Shown in pieces: positions 51,700-61,271 of a stretch of DNA of 64,000 nt. Origin of the DNA: JAGVYF01 sp041650315. Lineage in GTDB: Archaea > Nanobdellota > Nanobdellia > Woesearchaeales > JAGVYF01. How positions within the stretch are numbered: position 1 is the stretch's first letter; every line of letters starts with the position of its first letter. The notes below the pieces were generated by a model. That model searched no databases. It saw only the letters and a program-made list of their open reading frames with translations, and was not told the DNA's origin. Position numbers and translations under genes: made by a program. Location: positions 186,001 to 250,000 of the forward strand of contig JBAZLJ010000001.1 in assembly GCA_041650315.1 (NCBI GenBank), given 5' to 3'.

Positions 51700-53001
51700 T
51701 TAAGGCTGACTCCACCCTGGACGAGCGTTCTTACGCCTATATTCTCGAGAGATCTCATTTAGTCGTTCATATGCTTTAGCTTTATCACTCAATCCCATCC
51801 TTTGAGCTAAACTTGCGGCTTCATAAAACCATCCATGCTTCTCGTATAATGCAAGCAACACTTCATCCAACCCTGATTGTTGCGCATATCCTATCGCATC
51901 TTCAACTCGTCTTTCTTTTTCAGCCATACTGATTGCTTTCAAATATAGCTTTTTTGCCCGTTTATCTAATCCTGCTTCTTTAGCTAATTTCCCGGCATAA
52001 GCGAATCCATATGAGCTCTTACTTCGTTTAGCATCTCGTTCTTCTTGGTCTATTAATTTAGGGTATAATTCTTTAAGTTTTTCAGTCAAACCTTCTTCTT
52101 TAGCAATTTCAAATGCTTGATGATAATGCTCATTCTCTTCAAAGATTTGCACAGCTAATTCCAATTGGCCGATTTCTCTAGCACATCTGGCCGCTATCTC
52201 ACATTTGTTTTCACAATGTCTATTCTTCTCGATGGCTTTCTTATACAATTCTTGTGCTAGTGCTGCCAATCCTGCTCGTTCTGCTGTTTCGGCTCCGAAA
52301 TGCCACTTCTTCGCTTTGCTATAATCAGTTATTGCTCTGTGAGTGAAGTTTGCATCAATTATACCCGCTTCCTCGGCTAATTTTGCCGCATTTATGAAAT
52401 CGCCTTTTGCTTCGTATTCTTCGATAAGCTTTTTGTACATCTCTTCTCCTTTTTTTTCTAGGTCTGATTTTTCAGTGACTCTTTTTCCGTCCTGGAGAAC
52501 TACACTGCCATAACGGCCGCCATGATAAATTTCAGTTTTTTTAATATCTCCTTGCATTTCTGTGATATGGCCTGGTAATGTCGCTCTCGCGGCTTCTAAC
52601 AGCATTCCTGCCTTTTCATAAATTTCTACAATCTTTTCAGGCAGTCTTAGCTCGCGCGCGATATGTATCGCGCTTTTTATATCCTTATTCTTCAGACAAT
52701 TAGCCAATGCTTTGTTATGCAATTCTTCGGCTCTCTTGTAATCCCCTGCTTTGTATGCAACTTTCGCAGCGTCTTCAAAATTCCCTTTTTTCACATATAT
52801 ATCAATCGCCTTATCGGTTAATCCTGCTTTCTCAGCGATTTCTGCCGCGCTAGGCGCCCAATGCTTTTCATAATAAGCTATAGCTGCTTCTAGATCTGGC
52901 AGAGGAATTTCCTCTTCTCCAGCTAATTTGAATATCATTTCTGCTTTTGCTTTCTTTGACTTTATTTGTCCCAACAATGCACCAATATCATTTGAACTCA
53001 T
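51700..53001 (-). CDS. TPR-like alpha-solenoid repeat protein
   Basis: Almost entirely helix pairs of the form AAKLAEEAGxxDxAxELYKKAIE, about ten units, giving a superhelical scaffold of 433 aa. No enzyme domain or signal peptide. It is divergent from the TrmB-type regulator at 53078, sharing the promoter gap. Role: protein-protein scaffold. Confidence 0.8.
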   Translation of the reverse strand: MSSNDIGALLGQIKSKKAKAEMIFKLAGEEEIPLPDLEAAIAYYEKHWAPSAAEIAEKAGLTDKAIDIYVKKGNFEDAAKVAYKAGDYKRAEELHNKALANCLKNKDIKSAIHIARELRLPEKIVEIYEKAGMLLEAARATLPGHITEMQGDIKKTEIYHGGRYGSVVLQDGKRVTEKSDLEKKGEEMYKKLIEEYEAKGDFINAAKLAEEAGIIDANFTHRAITDYSKAKKWHFGAETAERAGLAALAQELYKKAIEKNRHCENKCEIAARCAREIGQLELAVQIFEENEHYHQAFEIAKEEGLTEKLKELYPKLIDQEERDAKRSKSSYGFAYAGKLAKEAGLDKRAKKLYLKAISMAEKERRVEDAIGYAQQSGLDEVLLALYEKHGWFYEAASLAQRMGLSDKAKAYERLNEISREYRRKNARPGWSQP

Positions 53002-53057
53002 TCAGCATCACCATCTCTTCTGACTTCGCATAAGCTTTATATAGAATTCCGTACATC

Positions 53058-53076
53058 TCACACCTAAGTGGTGTGA
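53058..53076. promoter_or_regulatory. Perfect palindrome overlapping the TrmB-gene start region
   Basis: TCACACC-TAAGT-GGTGTGA (7-bp arms, 5-bp spacer) lies 1 bp before the TTG start and about 20-25 bp after a TATA-like CTTTATATA (53036-53044), i.e. at the predicted transcription start. This is the usual position for a repressor operator; autoregulation by the TrmB-type protein is inferred. It could also affect the divergent solenoid gene. Confidence 0.6.
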
Positions 53077-53077
53077 A

Positions 53078-53836
53078 TTGAAAGAAGCGCTGAAATCATT
53101 GGGATTGTCGACATACGAGAGCAGGATACTGGAAGCGCTCTTCAAGAAGAAGCACACATTGAAAGAGTTAAGTAAGACGGCGGATATCCCTGCGGGAAAA
53201 GTTTATTCTATAGCAAAACAATTATTGGATAAGCAATTGATATGTTCTACTGAAATAAGGCCAAAAGAGCTGTACGTATCGAATGCATCTGAAGTGATCT
53301 CGCGGTTGATGAAAGAGCATGAGCTCAAGCAGGATAAGACCATGAGCTTATTGCGGGCAGTGGCGACTTCTTGCGATAGGAATGCTGAAAGGCAAACTCC
53401 ATTCTTCGAGATAGGCACAACCATTGAAGATAACAAGAGAATACAGATGCGCACTTTCATAGAAGCTGAGAAAGAAGTGCTGCAGATACTCAATATCCAT
53501 CATAAGCCGAAAAGCAACCGCGGCAGCAAATCAGTTTGGGAGAATGCTATTGGAGAAGCGGTTGATCGCGGAGTCCTATTCAAAGCAATATATCCGAAAG
53601 GGATTAAATTGCCGGATTTTCTGGAGAGGTTATCTAAATCAAAATCTGCGCGTTTCAATATCAAGAGAAAAGATCTTGATTTTACGCGTTGCGATATAGT
53701 TGACGGCAAAAAAGTCATGCTCAAATTGGTGCATGAGGATCCGCTGCATTTTGGAGGTATATTGTTCATTGAGAACAAAGAACTCGCGAATAACTTGAAG
53801 ACTATTTTCATGAGATTCTGGGAAGATGCAGAATAA
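53078..53836 (+). CDS. TrmB-family transcriptional regulator
   Basis: Winged helix at the N-terminus (ALKSLGLSTYESRILEALFKKKHTLKELSKTADIPAGKVYSIAKQLLDKQLI) with a C-terminal effector/dimer domain including an acidic end. The start is TTG at 53078, as no ATG is in frame before it. TrmB proteins typically control sugar or metabolic genes. A palindrome overlaps its start. Confidence 0.88.
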   Translation: MKEALKSLGLSTYESRILEALFKKKHTLKELSKTADIPAGKVYSIAKQLLDKQLICSTEIRPKELYVSNASEVISRLMKEHELKQDKTMSLLRAVATSCDRNAERQTPFFEIGTTIEDNKRIQMRTFIEAEKEVLQILNIHHKPKSNRGSKSVWENAIGEAVDRGVLFKAIYPKGIKLPDFLERLSKSKSARFNIKRKDLDFTRCDIVDGKKVMLKLVHEDPLHFGGILFIENKELANNLKTIFMRFWEDAE

Positions 53837-53877
53837 AATAAGAAAAGCTTAAAATCGCCCTACTTCTACCCCTCTAT

Positions 53878-54744
53878 ATGTTCAAGAACATACTGAATTA
53901 TGCAATGGCTGCGTATCTTGCGTTCTGTCCGTATAGCGCTGATTCTGCCTATGCTAAGAGCAATTATTCTCCTCATCATATACATCAGATAACTGAAACT
54001 GTTGATAAAGCGAAAGTTTACGCTTTTCGTTATAACCCGCGTGCTTATCAAACTAAAGTAATATCTGCGCCTTATGTTTTTTCATCGAAGAATAAAGAAG
54101 GAACTTATGTTGCTACAGGCAAAAATCTGGAGCAGATTGTTGGAGCATATGAATCAATTGAAGGCCGCGATATCGAATTAGCGATAAATGGCGGTTTCTT
54201 TGATGTGAAGAACAATCCTTATGAAGCAGTTGGGCGTGAAGTGATTGAATCGCAAAGGTTCAGGACGAAAGCTGCAAAAAAAGTACCATCTAAAACTTCA
54301 TATCGTGCTCAGTTTTCTGATTATGATTTTAAACATAGAGCATCACTCTATATAGATCAATCCGGCATAGTCAAGATAGGATATTTCAATGATATATCGA
54401 AAGCGAAGTATTTCTTCGCTGCCGGGCCTATGCTTGTTGAAGGTGGCAAGGATGTTTGGCGCGAAAGGTATGTTCGCGAACAGTTTGACAAAGCCTATCT
54501 TGCTCCGTATAAGCGTTCTGTTGTCGCCGTCACTAAGAAAGGCGATATTATGCTTGTCGCCACTGAGAAGATAACTCTAGATAAATTGACTAGATTCTTG
54601 CTTCGGATGGGCGCGAAAGATGCGATGTGCCTCGATTCTGGCAGTTCTGTGCAATTACTTTATGATACCTCTAAAAAAGGAAATGATTTAATAATAGGAA
54701 ATCCTAGAAATATCATAAACGGCATAGCTGTGATAAAAAGATGA
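53878..54744 (+). CDS. Secreted phosphodiester glycosidase-like (NAGPA domain) protein
   Basis: Signal peptide (AMAAYLAFCPYSADSAYA), then the NAGPA/DUF2233 core: ELAINGGFFD, FAAGPMLVEGG and AMCLDSGSSVQL. Such proteins cleave glycan phosphodiesters at the cell surface. 288 aa. Its stop overlaps tatD (ATGA). Confidence 0.82.
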   Translation: MFKNILNYAMAAYLAFCPYSADSAYAKSNYSPHHIHQITETVDKAKVYAFRYNPRAYQTKVISAPYVFSSKNKEGTYVATGKNLEQIVGAYESIEGRDIELAINGGFFDVKNNPYEAVGREVIESQRFRTKAAKKVPSKTSYRAQFSDYDFKHRASLYIDQSGIVKIGYFNDISKAKYFFAAGPMLVEGGKDVWRERYVREQFDKAYLAPYKRSVVAVTKKGDIMLVATEKITLDKLTRFLLRMGAKDAMCLDSGSSVQLLYDTSKKGNDLIIGNPRNIINGIAVIKR

Positions 54745-55487
54745 TACTAGTCGATGTACACGCGCATATGGATGTTTTCGAGCCTGCAGAATTGGGCGTT
54801 ATTATGGAGAAGGCTGATAAAGTCGGTTTGAAGACTATTATCACGAACGGAATAAATCCAAGGACTAATCGCACTTCTCTTGAATTGGCTAAACGCTATA
54901 AGATAGTGAAGCCTGCTTTAGGTTTGTATCCAACGAATGCTCTTGAAATGACTATGGCTGAAGTCGATGAAGAGCTTGATTTTATTCTTAAGAATAAATC
55001 AAAGATAGTTGCTGTTGGTGAAGTCGGTCTTGATTATTATTGGCAGACTGATAAGAACAAAGAGCAACAAGTTGTATTTGAGAAAGTGATTAAATTATGC
55101 GAGAAAATAAATAAACCTATAATTGTCCATTCACGTAAGGCTGAGGAAGATGTTATTTCTATGCTTGAATCCTCTGGCCTTAAGAAAGTGATTATGCATT
55201 GCTTCGGCGGACGTTTGTCTTTGGCTAAACGTTGCCGTGATTATGGTTGGATGTTTTCTATTCCGACTAATGTAGTACGCGCAACCGGTTTTCAGCGTCT
55301 TGTTGAAGAACTGCCTATGTCGCAAATATTGACTGAATCAGATTCGCCTTATCTCGGACCTGTGGGCAATGAGAAGAATGATCCTACGAATGTACTTTTT
55401 GCAGTGCAGAAAATCGCTGAGATCAAGAAGCTTGATGCTGAAGAATGTTCTAAACTGCTTTATATGAATTATCAGAAGTTGTTCTAA
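54741..55487 (+). CDS. TatD-family metal-dependent hydrolase
   Basis: TIM-barrel nuclease: VDVHAHMD metal site, GEVGLDYYW, PIIVHSRKAEEDVI, IMHCFGG and TESDSPYLGP. Members act as DNases or in tRNA/D-amino acid quality control. 248 aa; coupled to the NAGPA gene; it ends 4 bp inside the convergent gene. Confidence 0.93.
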   Translation: MILVDVHAHMDVFEPAELGVIMEKADKVGLKTIITNGINPRTNRTSLELAKRYKIVKPALGLYPTNALEMTMAEVDEELDFILKNKSKIVAVGEVGLDYYWQTDKNKEQQVVFEKVIKLCEKINKPIIVHSRKAEEDVISMLESSGLKKVIMHCFGGRLSLAKRCRDYGWMFSIPTNVVRATGFQRLVEELPMSQILTESDSPYLGPVGNEKNDPTNVLFAVQKIAEIKKLDAEECSKLLYMNYQKLF

Positions 55488-56512
55488 GGTTTATTTTCGG
55501 ATTCTAATTTTGGTTCTTGCTTATTCTCTTGGGGCGCTGTTTCCTGTGCAGGTTGCGGTGTAGGTTTTATGGTCGCATTTTTCAGTTTGTCCTGCAGTTC
55601 TGCGAGCTTTTGCGTGTTCACATAGTTTTTCAGAAGATTGTTTGCGGTGAAGATTGATACGATTGCTGCCGCTAATGATCCGATGTAGAGCAGATTCTCT
55701 TTGACTTTATCTTTGAAGCTTTTTGTAGGGAGTTTCGCATCGGCGAGATTAGTCTCTGTATTCTTTAGCGAGTTATCCAACAAAGTCAGTACGACATCTG
55801 CCTCTTTGTAATCTTCTGTCTTTATCGCAATCTGTATTTCTTTGATGAATGAATTTCCTTCATCCAGTTGTTTCGATATCCAATCGACTTGATAACCTTG
55901 TGATAATTTTTCTTGATATTGTTTCTCGAGATTAGAATAATCTTGTTTTGCGCTTTCGAATTGCGCGAGTATCGCAGTTGAATTGTATAATGGCGGTTTA
56001 TTTTCCTTTGGCGCTTCTTGCACAATCAGTTGCTTGACAATCGTCTCTTTCAATTGCTTGTTGATGTATATTTTCAGTATGACATCGATTGTTCCAGCTT
56101 TTTCAGCAGTAATCTTTGTGAATGTGTAGTCCTTATCACCAACAACTAGAGAAGATATCGGAACATTGTCTGAACTTGATATGCCGTTGCCGGTAATCTC
56201 AACGTAAATATCTTTCAGATCAACGTTTCCTACGTTCTTCAATAGTATGTTGGTTTGGGATACACCTAGTTGAACAGAATCAGGAGTGATTTTCTCTAAT
56301 GAAAGTTTTTCTTGGCAGATGAATGATGGCTCATGGCATTTATTGTCTGAGCATATTGTGCATTCTGAATCACATTTTGTATTGTCGCAGACCCATGAAG
56401 GCCCTATTGGGATCGTTATGTTTTCTGTGGTAATATTCTCTTTTGCTAGCGCAAAGTTTAGCATGCTAACCAGGAATAATGACATTATCACCAAAAAAAA
56501 GCTGTTTTTCAT
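55484..56512 (-). CDS. Secreted or membrane-anchored CARDB-like protein
   Basis: Signal peptide (MKNSFFLVIMSLFLVSMLNFALA), a CDNTKCDSECTICSDNKC cluster, an Ig-like domain (VQLGVSQTNILLKNVGNVDLKDIYVEITG...), a helical part and a transmembrane helix near the end (LLYIGSLAAAIVSIFTANNL), with a Pro/Gln-rich cytoplasmic tail. I place the ATG at 56512. Function probably at the cell surface. Confidence 0.65.
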   Translation of the reverse strand: MKNSFFLVIMSLFLVSMLNFALAKENITTENITIPIGPSWVCDNTKCDSECTICSDNKCHEPSFICQEKLSLEKITPDSVQLGVSQTNILLKNVGNVDLKDIYVEITGNGISSSDNVPISSLVVGDKDYTFTKITAEKAGTIDVILKIYINKQLKETIVKQLIVQEAPKENKPPLYNSTAILAQFESAKQDYSNLEKQYQEKLSQGYQVDWISKQLDEGNSFIKEIQIAIKTEDYKEADVVLTLLDNSLKNTETNLADAKLPTKSFKDKVKENLLYIGSLAAAIVSIFTANNLLKNYVNTQKLAELQDKLKNATIKPTPQPAQETAPQENKQEPKLESENKP

Positions 56513-56662
56513 CTCAAATCGCGTATTGAATTGTTTTTGGGTCATTAATAAAGATTTCTTTACTCGAATCATTAGCATAGGGAAAAACTTGCTGGATGTT
56601 TGCGGAATATATCTATTGCAGAGAAATTAACTTTAAATAGTAAATTGCATCGTATTTCTTAC

Positions 56663-57073
56663 ATGTTCGGCGATGTTAAGGTAAAATGCAAGAATTGCGG
56701 CAGAGACGCACTAGCTTCTGACTTTGTATTAGATCCTTATTTCAGAATGATGGTATGTTCGAAGTGTTTCAAGGAAAGAAGAGGTAAGAGCATTGTCGAC
56801 AGCATGAAAGCGAAATCGCCAAGTCAATTAGTAGTTACTCCAGTGCAGAAAGAAGTCAAACCTAAACCTGCGGGCTGGGATGAAGAAGATGAGTATCTTG
56901 AGAAGATGGCCAAGTTCAAGCAACAGACTACTACTCAAGTCAAGAAAATAGATGATGAGAGAGTTTCTTATAAATGCAAGAAGTGCAGTTATGAGTTCGC
57001 GTACAATACTATTAAGAGAACACCTGGCAGATGCCCTTATTGTTGCGCTGAGATAGATAAGATGAGATTTTAA
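56663..57073 (+). CDS. Double zinc-ribbon protein, 136 aa
   Basis: N-terminal CKNCGRDALASDFVLDPYFRMMVCSKC and C-terminal CKKCSYEF...CPYCCAEI ribbons separated by a Pro/acidic linker. Start at 56663 chosen because it lies just after an AT-rich TATA-like region and the frame is well formed. Found in several DPANN archaea as a hypothetical protein; the role is unknown. Confidence 0.68.
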   Translation: MFGDVKVKCKNCGRDALASDFVLDPYFRMMVCSKCFKERRGKSIVDSMKAKSPSQLVVTPVQKEVKPKPAGWDEEDEYLEKMAKFKQQTTTQVKKIDDERVSYKCKKCSYEFAYNTIKRTPGRCPYCCAEIDKMRF

Positions 57074-57105
57074 TTCTGTAATTTTTAATTATTTTCAATT
57101 ATTGT

Positions 57106-59031
57106 TTATTCAACGCCTTTATTGAAATGTCCAGTGGTGAATCCTTTTTTGATCTTTTCATCATCGAACTTTTCTCCTGCGATTATCTTCTTGTAGATTC
57201 TTGTGAATCTGCCTACGTCATCGGAATCAGTTATGTCGAGATAGAAGTATCTGAATCCGGATTTCATAAGGTCCTGCACTTTGCTGAACAATCCCAATTG
57301 CTTGCAGTTCAGGATTTCATTTACGTTGTGCGCGTTTCTCACGTTGAAATGCCTGCCTTCTGCGTCGACCAATTCAGGCGCTTTCAACGGCTCTTTCGTG
57401 GTCATCAGGACGAGATTGCCGTGGACTAATACTATTACATTCTTGTTTTGGAGATTTTCCAATTCTGCAAAATTTAATTCTGGTGAAATTATTGGAAGCT
57501 GCTTGTGGCAGTTAATATCAATATCGTTGTAGACATTGAATGAATAATCGAGATGCATTTCATATCCTTTCAATGCTTTAAGCAAGCCTTTGTTGCCTAC
57601 CAATACGCCGTCTGGTTTTATTCTTTCGATTAACTTTTTGATTTCATCAATCTGCGCATCTGACAATATCCTCGGCGTGCTCACGAATAATTTAGCGTGT
57701 TTTAACGCTTTCTTTATCTCTGCGCAATCTTCTTTGTATACATCGTAATAGATTATATCAGCGCCGTCCTTGTCTGCCTCAATCGCGGATTTCTTGTTGT
57801 AGACTTTCACGACTAGTTTAGGTTGGTCTTTAATTGGTTGTGTTTTAGTATTTGGTATAATGATGTCTCTTTTTTTGAAAATAGATTTGATTGGCTTAAT
57901 CTCTTCGCCGAGATCTGCGCGCAAATCAATGGAATGCGTCTTGTAAACAGGAATGCTTTCTTTGAATCTAGGTTTGTTGATTGTTACGATATCATCGACA
58001 TTAGCTTCATTTACCGCGCAGCCTTCTTTGCAGATGCTTGTGACTTTTTCGTTTACAATTTCTTTTTCCAGCCAGTATGCGATTCCATCGCCGAGCTTTA
58101 AGTCTATTCTGAGCTTGACCTTGCCGTCTTTTAATTGTCCGGCATAGATTCCTCTGTTCATTGGCTTTCGCGAATCGACTATGCTGTTCTCGAATGCGAA
58201 TCCGCAGGTAAATTCGCGGTTGAATGCAATCATCAAGTCTTCAATATCTTTTTTGTCGATGTTGAATTTATTCTCATAGAATTGGTCAATATATTTTCTA
58301 TATACTCTTGCAGCAGTTGCCACATATAACGGCGTCCTCAATCTGCCTTCGATTTTGAATGATGAGACTCCGGCTTTGATAAGTTCAGGGATTTTGTTGA
58401 CTAAGCAAAGGTCCATTGTGCTCAACGGATATTTGTTGTTGTAATTTAGTCTGCATGGCTGCGCGCATCTGCCTCTGTTGCCTGAACGTCCGCCTACTAT
58501 TGATGAGAATAGGCATTGCCCGCTGTAGGAAAAGCATAATGCGCCATGAACGAATATTTCCGTCTCGTGTTTTTCTGAGATATGTTTGATTTCATCTAAT
58601 GTTAGCTCTCTTGCGAGGATTGCGCGGTCTATTCCTTCGGGAATTGATTGCGCATTTGTGATTGTCGCTTGCGTTGACAAATGAATCTGGAGACTAGGAA
58701 AATTCTTCTTGATTATCGGGATCAGGCATTGGTCTTGGATGATAACTGCATCAGCTTTCGCTTGGTACGCGATGTCCATCAATTCAAAATATTGCTTAAT
58801 CTCGCTGTTTTTGATTAATGTGTTGAGAACAACATAGACTTTAACATTCTTTTTGTGGCAGTATTCTATTGCGCTTGCTATGTTCTGCTCGTTAAAGTTT
58901 CCTGCGCTTGCCCTTGCATTGAACCTATTGAGGCCTAGATAGACTGCGTCTGCGCCGTTATTGACGGCTGCCCTTAGGCATTGTTCGTTGCCTGCAGGGA
59001 GCAATAGTTCTACTTTCTTCATTTCATTCAT
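57106..59031 (-). CDS. U32-family peptidase / RNA-hydroxylation-type protein
   Basis: TIM-barrel U32 protein: ELLLPAGNEQCLRAAVNNGADAVYLGL, STQATITNAQS, FVHGALCFSYSGQCLFSS, then a CxxxC cluster (GRCAQPCR) for Fe-S. Bacterial relatives (TrhP/RlhA) hydroxylate RNA; others are called collagenase-like. 641 aa includes extended C-terminal domains. Could modify tRNA here. Confidence 0.85.
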   Translation of the reverse strand: MNEMKKVELLLPAGNEQCLRAAVNNGADAVYLGLNRFNARASAGNFNEQNIASAIEYCHKKNVKVYVVLNTLIKNSEIKQYFELMDIAYQAKADAVIIQDQCLIPIIKKNFPSLQIHLSTQATITNAQSIPEGIDRAILARELTLDEIKHISEKHETEIFVHGALCFSYSGQCLFSSIVGGRSGNRGRCAQPCRLNYNNKYPLSTMDLCLVNKIPELIKAGVSSFKIEGRLRTPLYVATAARVYRKYIDQFYENKFNIDKKDIEDLMIAFNREFTCGFAFENSIVDSRKPMNRGIYAGQLKDGKVKLRIDLKLGDGIAYWLEKEIVNEKVTSICKEGCAVNEANVDDIVTINKPRFKESIPVYKTHSIDLRADLGEEIKPIKSIFKKRDIIIPNTKTQPIKDQPKLVVKVYNKKSAIEADKDGADIIYYDVYKEDCAEIKKALKHAKLFVSTPRILSDAQIDEIKKLIERIKPDGVLVGNKGLLKALKGYEMHLDYSFNVYNDIDINCHKQLPIISPELNFAELENLQNKNVIVLVHGNLVLMTTKEPLKAPELVDAEGRHFNVRNAHNVNEILNCKQLGLFSKVQDLMKSGFRYFYLDITDSDDVGRFTRIYKKIIAGEKFDDEKIKKGFTTGHFNKGVE

Positions 59032-59080
59032 TATTTAGAATCTGGATATAAAAAGATAACTGAAAATGTTAGTTGCGTAT

Positions 59081-59194
59081 ATGTCTGCAACGGATAAATT
59101 TTGTTCATTCAATCGTAATTACTGACTTTCCCGGGGACTGGGTACCTTGTCAGTTTTCTTCTTTGGCTAGAAAATTTATGTTTGTTGCAGACAT
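59081..59194 (+). repeat. Dispersed covarying palindromic element, copy 4
   Basis: Outer stem ATGTCTGCAAC/GTTGCAGACAT; second stem TAAATTTT/AAAATTTA; inner stem ACTGAC/GTCAGT around a loop with CCCGGGGACTGGG and ACCTT. The flanking AT/AT pair beyond the core is specific to this copy. Lies between the U32 gene and the ABC exporter gene. Confidence 0.75.
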
Positions 59195-59202
59195 TACAAT
59201 TT

Positions 59203-60996
59203 CTATCGTATATAGCCGCCTTTCTGCAGGTTCCATAGCTTCTTGTACAAGCCGTCTCTCTTGATGAGTTCGTCATGCTTGCCTTGCTCTACAATCTGGC
59301 CTTTGTCCATCACTACGATCATATCTGCCATCATTATGGTTGACAATCTGTGCGCGATGATTATGGTTGTCCTGCCGAGCATCAATTGCTCCAAGGTCTT
59401 CTGGATTTCTCTTTCGGTTTCTGAATCCAATGCAGATGTCGCTTCGTCTAGGACTAAGATTTTTCTATCTGCCAATAACGCTCTTGCGATGGATACTCTC
59501 TGTTTCTCTCCGCCGGATAGTTTCAGTCCGCGCTCTCCAACTATGGTTTTTTCTTTATCAGGGAAGTTATTGACTATCTTGTCCAATTGCGCGAATCTCA
59601 TGGCGTTGAAGACTTCTTCTTTCGTGGCTTTAGGATTTGAGAATAGGATATTGTTGTAGATGGTGTCATCAAAAAGGATACATTCCTGCGGGACTATGCT
59701 CAGTTCTGCTCTCAATGATTCCTGCTTGTATTTCTTGATGTCCTGTCCATCAATTATGATTTCTCCGGCATCTAAGTCATATAATCTGTAAAGCAGTCTG
59801 ATTATGGTGGATTTGCCTGCGCCCGATGGCCCTACGATTGCTAAATTCATGTTAGGTGGAATTGAAAGATTGAAATTGAATAAAACTGGTTTTTTTCTAT
59901 AGGTGAAAGATACATCCTTGAATTCGATGGCTCCTTTGGTTACGTGAAGTTTTCTCGCGTTTGGTTCGTCAACTATTTCGTTCTTGATCTTGAGGTATTG
60001 GAATAATGATTCAAAGCCGGCCATGGACCAGTAAAGGTTCCTGATGCCTTGCACAAAACCGAATAATGATTCCATCAAAGTAGTATATGCTGTGTAGATG
60101 AATACCATGGTGCCTAACGTAAGTGTTCCTGCTATAAGACCTTTGAGCGGGAAATAGAGTAAAAGGAATGTTCCTGCGCCCAGTATTAATGATTGGCCGC
60201 TGTCAAGGAATCTGAAGTAGTCCCAATGTTTTAGCAATGAATACCTGACATATTCTACAACTTTGCCGAATTTCCTTTTGACCGCTGTTTCTTTGCCGAA
60301 ATATTTGATTGTTTCGATATTGGTGAATATATCGCTTATGGCTGCTTTCTCATCATCTTCTGCGTCATTCGCTAGCAAGTTGGATTCCTGCTGTAAATAG
60401 TTGATGAATATGCTGTAGCCGGTGAATGCCATGCAGACAAGCACAATGATGATTGACGAAGTTATATCTAGATAAAGCAATGATCCCGCGATGATTATCA
60501 GTTGAAAGACTAATGGTATGAAGTTGAACACGAATACATCTGTGAGCTCTACAATCGAATTTGAGCCCCTCATTAGCTTTGAGATGATTGCGCCGGATTT
60601 GTTGGATGTGTGGAAGTTGTGCGACAATTCGATGAGATGATTGAAGAATTTCCTTTTGAGATCCATAATAAGGTTGGCGTCCAATCTGTTGATGAGATGC
60701 ATGTTGAACCATTTAGTGAAGAATCTGATGACTAGGTTAGCTATGAAGAATATGATAAGTTTTGTGAGTATGTTAATGTAGTCATCCTTTGGCAAGTTGT
60801 TGGCGATGAACTCAGTGCCATTATCAACGATTATCTTGAAGAAATATTTGTCAAGCACTAATGTGGCTTCGATTATCAATAAAAGGAAAATCAGGCCGAA
60901 AACGTAGGATTTGTATTCACCTAACATGTTCAGGTATATCTTCATGTTATAGCTGAAGTTCAATCCTTTGCTAGGGTTTTGCGGTGGTTGTTCCAT
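59203..60996 (-). CDS. ABC exporter with fused permease and ATPase
   Basis: MsbA-type half-transporter: six transmembrane helices in residues about 15-330, then an ATPase domain with Walker A GPSGAGKSTI, Q-loop, signature LSGGEKQRVS and Walker B ILVLDEATSALD. Exports lipids, peptides or drugs; substrate unknown. 597 aa. Confidence 0.94.
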   Translation of the reverse strand: MEQPPQNPSKGLNFSYNMKIYLNMLGEYKSYVFGLIFLLLIIEATLVLDKYFFKIIVDNGTEFIANNLPKDDYINILTKLIIFFIANLVIRFFTKWFNMHLINRLDANLIMDLKRKFFNHLIELSHNFHTSNKSGAIISKLMRGSNSIVELTDVFVFNFIPLVFQLIIIAGSLLYLDITSSIIIVLVCMAFTGYSIFINYLQQESNLLANDAEDDEKAAISDIFTNIETIKYFGKETAVKRKFGKVVEYVRYSLLKHWDYFRFLDSGQSLILGAGTFLLLYFPLKGLIAGTLTLGTMVFIYTAYTTLMESLFGFVQGIRNLYWSMAGFESLFQYLKIKNEIVDEPNARKLHVTKGAIEFKDVSFTYRKKPVLFNFNLSIPPNMNLAIVGPSGAGKSTIIRLLYRLYDLDAGEIIIDGQDIKKYKQESLRAELSIVPQECILFDDTIYNNILFSNPKATKEEVFNAMRFAQLDKIVNNFPDKEKTIVGERGLKLSGGEKQRVSIARALLADRKILVLDEATSALDSETEREIQKTLEQLMLGRTTIIIAHRLSTIMMADMIVVMDKGQIVEQGKHDELIKRDGLYKKLWNLQKGGYIR

Positions 60997-61046
60997 TTTC
61001 GTCAGTTTTAAATACTAGCTTTCCATCGGTTAACACATCAACTCAA

Positions 61047-61121
61047 ATGTCTAAGCATTCAATGCGTATGCGTAATTCAAGGATGGCGTATTATCATTCT
61101 AAAAGAGAAGATTCTGAATAG
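61047..61121 (+). CDS. Possible 24-aa basic small protein
   Basis: An ATG-to-TAG frame giving a basic product (MSKHSMRMRNSRMAYYHSKR then EDSE) in the gap before the sigma-like gene. A TATA-like TTTTAAATAC at about 61006-61015 lies upstream. The rest of the 61122-61271 gap holds only the sigma-gene promoter region. Too short for confidence. Confidence 0.25.
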   Translation: MSKHSMRMRNSRMAYYHSKREDSE

Positions 61122-61271
61122 ATACTTCTCTAAATAACTAGAGATATCTGTAAAACCCTCTTTTTCATGTAAATTATAGCCTTTTTATATTATAAATATT
61201 ACTATTTTAATATCAAAATCATATTATATATGTACGAGGCTTTTTAAACTCGGGACTTTCTCATTTTCACT

